Assembly: GCF_932526225.1 (NCBI RefSeq)
Contig: NC_064037.1
Coordinates: 15,314,601 to 15,376,600 of the forward strand
DNA from: Nematostella vectensis
Lineage: Eukaryota > Cnidaria > Anthozoa > Actiniaria > Edwardsiidae
Direction of reading: 5' to 3'
DNA: 62,000 nt
Positions 23,122 through 35,624 of the stretch are shown one piece after another (the first letter of the stretch is position 1; every line of letters begins with the position of its first letter). The translations under genes and the position numbers were made by a program. The notes under the pieces were generated by a model. It was not told where the DNA came from, did not search any database, and saw only the letters and a list, made by a program, of their open reading frames with translations.

Positions 23122-23702
23122 CTTTTTTCTTTGGAAGCTCCATATCCTCTGATGCTAAGCTGGGTCTGAATAGTAAAGTACAAGTCCAGGCTGTTATATC
23201 AACTACTACAACTGAGCTAGCCATGAGGTCATGATGTCTGTCTTGAGTAACTACAAATGAATCTCCAACCTTTCTCTGCTGACACATGCTTGTGCTAAAA
23301 TAATTATGAGTACAACTTGAGATACATTTTGAATTTTCAACCTAACAAGAATTATTTCATTATAGTATTATAATACACCAAACCTTTTGATGATTTACCT
23401 CATAGTTGCAGCCTTTTCTTCCTCAGTTATAGTGGCCGCATCTTTGCTCTCTATCTTCCGACCTGAAACAACACCTTGCTGTTAACACACTGACGGAAAC
23501 AGAGTACAATAGTCTACAATAAATTCTACATCAATGATAAACATGTGAACAGAAAAAGGGAGAACACTGATACACTTACTTGGAGATTCAACTTGGAGTG
23601 AAGCTATTGCAGACACAATCTTTTCTGTACTTTCTTTCAAATCACTTTTACGTGTGACTTCCGCTGACAGTTCAGAAATGTGCTGTTGAATATCCCCAGT
23701 AG
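23122..23702 (-). CDS. NLR gene 2: coiled-coil exon and two linker exons
   Basis: 23580-23702 (123 nt) reads ATGDIQQHISELSAEVTRK then STEKIVSAIASLQ, a heptad-like helix, spliced after TTTTGTTCAAAG. 23399-23462 (64 nt) reads SRKIESKDAATITEEEKAA. 23122-23288 (167 nt) is the QQRKVGDSFVVTQDR exon, intact here. Phases run 1-1-2-1 and connect the HEPN exon to NACHT without a frame break. The coiled-coil exon is a separate exon only in this copy; in copies 1 and 3 the equivalent sequence is fused to the HEPN exon. Confidence 0.72.
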
Positions 23703-23759
23703 CTTTGAACAAAAACAATGACTTTCTGTGAGAAAATTGACCGGGGCAGGACACTTCAA

Positions 23760-24860
23760 TTTAGCCAGCAGTCGGCAAAAGACAGATGGGGGAGGGAGAC
23801 AGACAGACACTTGTAAAGTAATAGGTTTAGAAGGTGGTGCTTACCCCCCCCCTCCCCTCTCCGTGAGCTGCCAAGTAGTGTTTATAACAACAACTGATTG
23901 TTGAGTTAGAAAAGAGAATGGTGACACTACAAAGAATGAGATGCAGAAAATAGCAATTTCCAGCATTTCCAAGCTTTCTAAATCTTTCAGGGGTAGCATG
24001 CCTAGCTAAGAGTGCAGATTTCACAGTTCCCAACTATACCATCTTTAAACCTTTCTTTATTCCAAGGATACAAAAGAGAGTTTTTTTTTTATTTTACTCA
24101 AGGTGTATGAAACTATAACCTGACAAAAATTAAGGTAATTCCCTTGAATTGCACTGCGCACCCCTTCTGCACATAGTGGCGCATGCTGTATGTTTGAATA
24201 TGTGTGCGCCACAGTTGTACAAGGAAACGAAGCAAAAGGCAAGCGTTTTTTACTTAAAATCTCTTTGACAGAGAAATGTTGGTTACCCCCATTTTTTATT
24301 TGCTCAAATAGTTAAATAAAAAAGCCGTAAAAATACTTCAAAATGGCGCTTTTTAACGTATAAATAGTGGCAAAAACAGTGTCTTTTAGTGCGATCGTGA
24401 TTTGTTTTGAACGTTAGCTACTATGAGTTATTGTTTGGGAGGTCGGATTTTTGTAGCTTGACCAACAGAACTTAATTTTCTAAAGACTATAGGCACTAGT
24501 TTTGAAAACTAAAAGTTGGGATTTTTCCTCACGCGATCAGTAAAAATGCATCGACTCTGTTGTGAAAACGAGGTCAGTACCCCCATTTTTTATTACATTT
24601 TTTGAAAGCCCTTAACTTCAAAATTGTTCATGTCAAGTTTAAAAAAATTCTGGGTTGTAGAACTATTTCAAGGGATTTACCTTGAGAGATAATTTATAAT
24701 TCTATCAATAATACCAATCAATTTTCAATGGTGCAAACCCAATTTCAAAATACACCGAAAACGAATAATTTTTTGAACATAATTTATGCTTTGTGTATCT
24801 TAGTATATTGATAAGGTTAGACAAAGTTTCCTTTCCAGACAGCACCTGCCCCTTGCACTA
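23760..24860. other. Copy-2-specific intron, no gene seen
   Basis: Lies between the HEPN and coiled-coil exons of NLR gene 2 and has no counterpart in copies 1 and 3. Two similar segments with TACCCCCATTTTTTATT (about 24284 and 24578) hint at an old internal duplication. Nothing else recognised. Confidence 0.55.
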
Positions 24861-24872
24861 GGCCTTACATAC

Positions 24873-25467
24873 CCATTTTCTGCACTTTTTCAGATTCCAT
24901 TTTCAGCTCTTGTAAGTCACAGTGAATCCATCTTTGAAGAGTCCCATGATAATCCTTGGTTCCCAGGGGCCTTGTTTTCATATCATCAATCTCGGCCCTA
25001 TCAGCCCCAAGGGAAACCAGTGCATCTGAGATCTTCTGCCAATAGGCCTCAAAGTCAGAATCATTGATAGTGATAGTGGTGCGATGGCCAAATTCATTTC
25101 TCAACATCCGTATCCTCACTAAATGAGCCTCATCAGAGTTATCTGTGTCAGGTGGATAAGTACTCCAGAATGGATCAGTGGGAGTCAGGATTCCACAGAT
25201 ATTTCTTAGTAACATGGTCAGCAGAGTTATATCAAATAGCTTAGAGTCAGAATTTCCACTTGGAGGGTAGAGTAATGGCCATTGGGAAGAATTTATGATG
25301 CCTTTCTTGTACAAGTTTTGGAGTTGACTGTGCTTGGCGGCGAGAACCCCTGCAAGGGTGGCAGGGGGGTGAATGGCATCAAAGTATGTTCTCAGTGCTG
25401 TCGTACCCCCCTCTATCAGCAGTTGCAAAAGGCGCAGGAAGTTCTCGCGGGGGGAGTCAGAGGCCAT
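24873..25467 (-). CDS. NLR gene 2: divergent HEPN (DZIP3-type) exon
   Basis: First coding exon, 198 aa, starting at ATG 25467 five bases after a CTCTCAG acceptor. Same family as the copy 1 HEPN, with GGTTALRTYFDAIHPP near 20-35, SQWPLLYPPSG near 61-71, DITLLTMLLRNICGI near 79-93, and the RX4-6H motif R123-NEFG-H128. Overall it is far more diverged than the almost identical NACHT exons would predict. The donor is GTATGTAAG at 24872, leaving one base that matches the coiled-coil exon's phase. It is the same kind of domain from a different lineage, which suggests exon replacement. RNase activity is possible but unproven. Confidence 0.85.
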
Positions 25468-26200
25468 ATTTCCTGAGAGAAAGATATTTATTGCTCAAGT
25501 CTGTATAACCTTTTACTGAAAGAAGTCTAGAAAATAAAGCACTACATGGGAGTGGGTAGAGAAAAATGCATTGTGGGAAGCAGTAATTCTGTGAATTGGT
25601 ATGGTTTGAAATTGGCAAATAATTTCTAAGCCATTCTTTAAACTCCAGTAAACAGGGACAAGACCCATCTAGATCTAAAAGCGAAGAACAACGATCGTCT
25701 CGGTTCCCCGGGCTGCGTTTGGCTGAAACTCATGAAATGCTTTATTACTGATCAACACGATCTTGATGGCAAATTAAAACTCAGATATAGGTATTCTTTT
25801 TCGTGGGGTGTGTTTGATGCGAGAGTTTAAAAGCGAGAGAAACCGTTATTAGTTTAGTTTAGTTGGCACCAAAAATTTGCATCGCGTTCTTTTGCCTAAC
25901 TCGTTTCAAAGCGAAAGCGGAAATAGCATGCACACATATCGTACAAACACGTGAAAAATCAGTCACAATGCACAACAACGCACAATACATGTGATAAATT
26001 AGCTTACAAACACGTTGATGTATGAAAATATGGCGTATAACCTGAGATTACGGCCAAAACGAGCCAGCAAAAGACATCTCAACTTACAGAATGTTTGACA
26101 CACATCACTTCACATAGACGCGATGATCGTGGTTTTACCGAAAACAAACCATGTTTTACTCGAGAAAGCACTCATTAATGTCTTTATAAGGTTCACTTAC

Positions 26201-26320
26201 CGGTCTAATAAGGCTTCAGCCCTTTACTCGGGCGCACGCATATTTATATAGCGATCATAAATCACTGCTGTGTGTGAGATGAACTACGCAGGGAAAGAAG
26301 ACTGAAGGTGTGGCTGTACA
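26201..26320 (-). other. NLR gene 2: 5' noncoding exon (start approximate)
   Basis: Donor GACCG then GTAAGTGAAC at 26195-26201, conserved with copies 1 and 3. Homology to the other copies resumes at about 25,680, so this exon is shared although the HEPN exon next to it is not. Confidence 0.55.
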
Positions 26321-26572
26321 GCGGGAGACTAGTGACCACTACTGCTTCTAGTAACACAGGCAACCCAAGCTTCTGGAGTTCACATATACAGCGCTAAAAT
26401 GATAAAAATTGGTAATCGAAAGGCAATTGATAAATTTGATAACAGTTTAAATAAATTTATTAAATGGTTTTCAACTATTTTCTGCAATTGATAACAATTG
26501 ATACCTATTCAAATTTTCCCGTTGAATTTATATCAATTATTATCTGATTGATTCGGCGCATTTCATCTATAA

Positions 26573-27112
26573 ATCGCACAGGGAGCTCACCTCTACGGTT
26601 TGAATAAAGTTAGAGTTGTTTTTTTTTAGGTTTGCATTGTTGTTGATTTAGTGCGTGTGTGTGTTTTGTCTACTTTTTCGGCGCCCGGTGCTTTCTGGCG
26701 CTCTCTTATTGGTTAGCGGTCTAACGGCCGTCTCGACTGCGAAATGGCTTCCGTGTCACGGCATACTTAGTAAAAAGAGACAAGGGATGAAACTCTTTTC
26801 TGCCGCTAGTAGCCTCGTCCCTTTGCTTCTCGGCGGGCCTTATCACGCTCTACATGGCTATGACGTCACTGGCCCTTTCTGCTCTCGCCCCCGTCAGTCA
26901 GCTTGAAGCGTCCGCCATATTAGAAAGTGTGAGTCTGCGTGCAAAGCATCATGGAGCTGACACGGAACCATTTCGCAGTAGAGACGGCCGTTAGACCGCT
27001 AACGAGAGAGCGCCAGAAAGCACCGGGCGCCGAAAGAGTAGACAAAATGGACACACGCACTAAATCAACAACAACGCAGCAACAACGTAGAGGTGAGCTC
27101 CCTGTGAAATCG
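26573..27112. repeat. Large inverted repeat, arms about 180 bp, at duplicon edge
   Basis: Left arm (about 26573-26768) and right arm (about 26945-27112) are inverted copies, for example GGCGCCCGGTGCTTTCTGGC on the left against GCCAGAAAGCACCGGGCGCC on the right, and GGGAGCTCACCTCTACG against CGTAGAGGTGAGCTCCC. The arms are CpG-rich. The right arm on the plus strand has ATG GAC ACA CGC.. ending AGAG with a GTGAGC donor, so it resembles a promoter and first exon copied in both orientations. No downstream exons identified. Confidence 0.75.
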
Positions 27113-27370
27113 TATCGATTTATACCGATTAAATTGACTTGATTATCAATTGATTTTATCAATGTGACTTACCCGAATTTTTTATTCATTTTTATCGATT
27201 TTTTAATTAATTCAACGCGCAATATTTCATAGCTCTTCAAGCTTTTAAGAATTTGTTTTGAAGTGCATACTGGGAAATCAAGCAATTAAAACTCCTCAAA
27301 AGTGAACTCAAAACAATGAGACAGTTTTTTTAATCCTTAAGAGAGGTACTTATTGATGTGTTATGCACAA

Positions 27371-27982
27371 GTCAATTGACAGCCCGGCCCCCCGACCCCC
27401 GGGACATACCGGGGAGGTAACGCGGTCATGCGGGGGATTTAACACCTATTTAACAGCTGTAGTCCACCGGGGGGAAGGGGATTTAACAGAAGCCATCAAC
27501 AGGCCGGGAAAGGGGGCCTGGGGGAAGGGAAGGGGGAATTAACGCTGAACTGGAAGTTGCGTCCCCGTTTTTTCCCCGGCGTATTCAAATTATAATTTTT
27601 TAACAAAGATACTTGCTTGCAAATCTAAATCTCTGAAAGTATTGACTGAAAAAAATATAGTTTACTCTCTATCTATCGATGTCTGTTTATTTTTAAATTT
27701 GGGGTAGCCTGCGCTGAAAATACTAGAGAGGGCCCGGAAGTGGGTGTAGCATGTATACGCTTTTTCCCGCCGAAGTTTAGTTCACTGAACATAGCAGCTC
27801 AAAGGAACGTATGGCTTTCTATGGTGGGACCTTATCGGAAAACACTGGGGCCATGTATCGGGTTTTTTTAACAGCGTCACAGGCCCCGGTAGCCGGGAAA
27901 GTAACGCATATTTCACACCAGATGAATGTTGCTTTCCCCGCTATTTCCCGGGGGTCGGGGTGCCGTGGTTTCAATTAACAGA
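27371..27982. repeat. GC-rich foldback element (about 610 bp)
   Basis: Ends are inverted: GTCAATTGACAG..CCCCGACCCCCGGGA on the left and, reversed, CTGTTAATTGA..CCCCGACCCCCGGGA on the right. The body repeats ATTTAACA and CCGGGAAAG motifs. No ORF. Probably a MITE-like or foldback transposon. Confidence 0.6.
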
Positions 27983-28588
27983 TGCATTAGGAGCAGCTTC
28001 AGGATAAACTGCCACATCTTTTACAAAACAATTTTACAATTTTATAAAAAAGCTTTATGAAAAGAGGGAGCTATTGATATATTTTAAAACATGATTATGT
28101 GGCAGGGTATTTCGGAATTTAACTATAGGTTTAGAGTGGATTTGGCGTATTACAATATCACGCGATGATAAGGCAATCACGAAAAGGCAATTATTATTCC
28201 CTCAATGTGGTGAACCCTGAACATAGATGATGCGCTTGGGTGTGTAACTTAGTGGATAGTGTGTTGGCGAATGACTATCGAGAGATTTCAATTGAACAAT
28301 TGCCACTTGTTTCGCTTAAACAAGTCAACCTCCAAATCTGAATTTTCAACTCCCCTAAACACTGCCGAAAATTGTAGATGACGAGAGAATTTGATAAGAA
28401 CGCTATTACTAATGATCTCAAAACTAGATAATAAAAGTCTCTACATGTTTGAAAGTTTTTAATAGACACAAATAAATCTCGTGATATCGTGTTTACAAAG
28501 ACCTTCAAGAACCAAAATAATAAAGATAATTTTAAGTTGCGCTTGAGCACTTAAAAGGGCATGTGAAATAGAGCGTGAGCGAGCATAA
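27983..28588. other. No gene seen
   Basis: AT-rich, only short chance open frames, no repeat structure noted. Confidence 0.5.
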
Positions 28589-28825
28589 ATGTGTAGTTCC
28601 AGAAAATATCCATACCCCCCTCCTATTGAGGGGGTCGGAGGTATGACCCCCCACCCCTCGAGAATTTCTCACCCCCTGGAAAAAAATAAATGCAGTAACT
28701 GTTAAGGTAAAAGGGCATTTTACACCCCCCCTCCCCTCTGGAAATTCCTGGGCGTTTGAAACCCCCATCCCCCTGGAATTTCCAATCCCCTCAATGAGAG
28801 GGGGGTATTTTCTGGGATTACACAA
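28589..28825. mobile_element. MITE-like element, about 235 bp
   Basis: Terminal inverted repeats TGTGTAGTTCCAGAAAATA on the left and TGTGTAATCCCAGAAAATA on the right (reverse complement). Each is followed by C-rich tracts with CCCCTC(C/A)TTGAGGGG. No coding capacity. Confidence 0.65.
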
Positions 28826-28887
28826 TAGACAAACTTTACCCCTGTCCTAGCAGAGCTCTCTAGCAAACTCATCAACAAGATCGCCTC

Positions 28888-28960
28888 GTATCTTATATAT
28901 ATATATATAAGATATCTTATATATATATATATATATACTATATATATATATATATATATA
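28888..28960. repeat. (TA)n microsatellite
   Basis: Interrupted TA dinucleotide runs directly flanking the palindrome at 28961; another TA run is at about 29166-29182. Confidence 0.9.
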
Positions 28961-29104
28961 GTTGGTTTGAGAAAAATACAAACTACATAGGTTTCCCTAC
29001 AGGTCTGTTTCGTGGTTGCCCACTCATCAGGTGAGTGATGAGTGGGCAACCACGAAACAGACCTGTAGGGAAAGCTATGTAGTTTGTATTTTTCTCAAAC
29101 CAAC
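28961..29104. ncRNA. Near-perfect palindrome with two inverted hammerhead ribozyme motifs
   Basis: Two ~70-bp arms (28961-29030 and about 29031-29104) are almost exact reverse complements. Minus strand 29030-28997 reads CTGATGA, stem II GTGG-GCAA-CCAC, GAAA, then ACA-GACC-TGT (3-bp stem III) and an A at the expected cleavage position. This is the complete hammerhead core in the short-stem-III form known from Penelope-like elements and retrozymes. The plus-strand arm (29035-29068) has the same elements but GTGATGA, so the core C is lost. No stem I partner is evident beside either core, so activity is uncertain. Flanking TA runs suggest insertion in a TA tract. Confidence 0.65.
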
Positions 29105-32291
<3,187 letters not shown>

Positions 32292-35269
32292 TTATACCTC
32301 TTTTAACACTGTCCAGATCTCCTGGTCCTCATAGCGATGATCAGGATCCAAATTCTCCCTAAGGCTTTCGCTGAAAAGCACGGGATTCTGGGTAATCACT
32401 GCTAATGCCTTGCGCACCGTGCGTATGTTTGAAGTGCGTACCACTTCAATGCCGTTAATTGTTTCAGCGATATGCGAATACACCGGGCTGCATCTCACTG
32501 ACTCAAGCCTCTTAAGTTCTCGTGAGGAGCGCAAAAAGTACCTCCCAAGATAGACATAGATACCAATTAGCGGCACAACAGCTAAGGTCAACCAAACGTT
32601 AGTGCCCGCAGGAAGAATCAAGGCGGACAGCGAGAACAAGCACAAAGAAAACGAGCGGTAGACGTCATTTGGTAGAAGGTCGTCCATACACGCAATATCA
32701 CGAGACAATCGGTTGAGTATCCGACCAATTGGGTTTGTGTCGAAGAACAGGGCGGATGATAGCCGTGACCATTGTGTAATGAAGATTGCACGACGAGTTC
32801 AGAGCTGCGTTGAAGAAGAGAAAGGCACGGGTGCTTATGAAGAGGACTGTACATCCGATAATAGTACCATAGATGCCGAGGGTAAGGCTGCTTTTCTGCT
32901 ATGTGCGTGGCATGCTGGATAGACGTGAAAGCCACCAGTTTGGACCAATAAGGGAGACTGAAAATTAAAAAGCCATCAATATAAATTGGGAAGACATGAT
33001 CATAAATTAGGACATATTTTGTGTTAACATCATTTGCGCATCTTCTATTTGCGCGTGGTAGTTTTCCTTGCTTGGGCCTTTAAGGAGTATATATATTATT
33101 GGTGCTTCCAGTATATGACCGAAAGAACCAATGTGGAATGCTTGCTTTCTTCCTGCTCTTATAACTGATTATTGAGACCTTTTTTCTTGAAAACGGTGTA
33201 AAATTGTGAAAGTTAGCTATTCCCTTTCCATGTATTCCCGAAATACGTGCAACGTTTGTCCCCTTTCCTACTGCCTCTAGATATTTCACTACCAGGGCGT
33301 CTCATAAGAGCCTGTGCATAAGGTGATTTCCGCCGTTAGCACTCCCCTTGAGCAAGAAGGAAATATAAGTGCAGACGTAGGCAGGCCTGCGCGGAAATAC
33401 GACCAGTACACCCTCCATCCAACGGAGCCGCATTGGTAATCTTCGTCGTCTTCCGCCAGATCCAGCTTAATGGGGCCATCTCCAAGCTCAATAAACGAAT
33501 CGTTGCGCTCCCTGCCAGCGGCACGGTGAAGCTGGAGAAGAATCTTAGACGCTCTTTCACCTCTTCCAATCTCAGCAAAGTAATTTGACCTCTTCTTGTT
33601 AGGAGAAGCCTTTGCGTCGCTGTGTTTTGTATTCCTTGTTTTATAGTGTAAACAATCGTTATTTTGTACCCGTAGTACCCATTCGCCCTCGTTTGATGGT
33701 GTCAAATTTGATTCCTTCAATCGGACGTCATTGGAAATGTTGATAGAAGTCAGAGAAGTATTTACCAGATCTTTTTGTTCATCTAAGATAAAGCATTCGT
33801 TGTCATAGCTTTGGATACTTCTCTTTTCATGGTGGATATCAACTTTGTGCTCGTTGATCCTTTGTCCACCACTATTTATGATTTCCTGATTGTTTCTAGC
33901 ATCACTATTATTAACAATGCACGGTTCATGATAAGAACCACTGTGAGTTGATGGCTTAGATATTCCGCTATCGCTAGGAATCTCGTCATGTTTTTTGTCA
34001 TCTTTTGCAGTATCCGAATCACTTTCAGTATCGTTGTCGTTCCTCTTTCCAATAATGGCTGTGTTCAACTCATCCTCGGGCTGAGATGCCTTGACCTATT
34101 TTTCCACGACTGAGGAAGATAACACAGTCCGCGAAATTGAAATATTTAATTTGATGTGTTACTAAGATTTTGAGCTTGTTGGAAAGCGCCCGCTGAATGC
34201 ACTCATTTAAAATATCCTGTCCAACCTTCGAGTCAAGTGAGCTGAAAGGGTCATCCAGCAGATAGATTTCAACATCGGCATACACTGCGCGTGCCAAACT
34301 AACACGAGACTGCTGACCACCACTTAAAGCTAGCACCACGTTGTCCAATCACAGTAAGGTCACCTCTAGGAAAGAGACTAAGATCGCTAACCAAGCCACA
34401 AACCTCCAATACTTTGTTATACCTCTCCTCCTCCATTTGTTTACCAAAAGTGATGTTCTCGCGTATAGTTCCTGAGGATATCCATGGGATTTGTGGGACG
34501 TATGCTATCCGTCTCCGCACTGAAATAGACCCTGATATGAGAGGAATTTCACCGAGTATCGATAACAGAAGTGATGACTTCCCTCCTCCTACTGGGCCAG
34601 TTATTATCACTAAATCATCACCAACAGCTTTTAGCTTGATACCCCTCAGTGTAACATCATCGTCTTCACATTGGTGTGCCCAACAAGCGGATACATCCCT
34701 TATATCGACCATCGCAGTTCTGTCTTTTTTTGTGGGTTATTATTTAGACGCATTTTTAAAAGTACTGGCTCATCATTAATCCTTTTGTTTCCCATAATAA
34801 AGTACGGATTCTTGTTACGTTTGAATAAGTTATTATGAAGAGTACAAGTTTTGTTGGGTGAGATCCACCTTGTTAAACTTTTCTTTCTAAACCTCGGTGT
34901 CTGGGTACCGATTGGTTTATCGTTCGTGGTGACCAGAAATCGTTCAATTCGTTGAAGTGCTACCTTAGCGTCCGCCAAACCTCGCAGACATTCCGTGAGG
35001 CAAACGGTGACAGAAAAATGTTTAAGGTCATGACTAGCGTGAAGATCTTGAATACGGATAGGGACACGTCCGCGTAGAGGAGTGAGGAGATAAAGTGGCG
35101 ATTGATGTGGAGGTGAAGTACAGAGCGGAAAAACTCGACAGTACCAGACTCTTTATACGAATGTAACGCATCTCTTTCCTTGAACAAACACCAAGAAATG
35201 TGCATTATGAGGTACGCTCAGCTACTGCGACATACACTTATAAGTTCTCATGAAGAGCAAAAACATATA

Positions 35270-35622
35270 CACTGTTTGGACATGAAGGTAACAGAAAGAG
35301 GAGAAAAGACGAGGGAGGGAGAGTGTTGGGAAACAGGAAGAAAGGTTGTGAGAGGAAGGAAGAGAAAGGGGGGGGGTATAGGAATGAAAGAATAAGGGAC
35401 GGATGGATTAATAAGGATGTTAGCAAAGTAAGTAGGTAAAATGGATGGAAAGAGAGAAAGAAAAAGGAAGGAGAAGGAAGGGCTGACGGAAGCAAGCAAG
35501 CAAGGGAAGACATAACAAATGCAAGTCGGAAAATAAGTATGGAAAAGGGAGGAAAGGAAGCAAAAGCAAAATAAAAAAGAATATCAGAGAGGAGAAAAGT
35601 CTGGGAGAAATCACAGTTTGTA
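35270..35622 (-). repeat. Long polypyrimidine tract (minus strand)
   Basis: About 350 nt almost purely purine on the plus strand (GAGGAAAAG..GGAAGGAGAAGG), so C/T on the minus strand. It sits in the ABC relic's intron between the donor array and the next exon (acceptor near 35220, GTATGTCGCAG). Confidence 0.8.
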
Positions 35623-35624
35623 TC

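Larger units (their letters stand above)
17998..26580. repeat. Segmental duplication copy 2 (about 8.6 kb, truncated)
   Basis: Starts at the equivalent of 3364 (GCAAATGTTTGTAATTTT) and stays collinear with copies 1 and 3 through the NLR gene to about 26,580. The stretch of about 23,660-25,680 (HEPN exon and its intron) is not homologous to the other copies. The right boundary coincides with a large inverted repeat. Confidence 0.9.

Noticed and set aside
33289-34068. Separate 259-codon gene
   Set aside because: It is the NBD1-TMD2 linker of the ABCC4-like relic: a polar low-complexity region followed by GWRVYWSYFRAG, collinear with the neighbouring exons.
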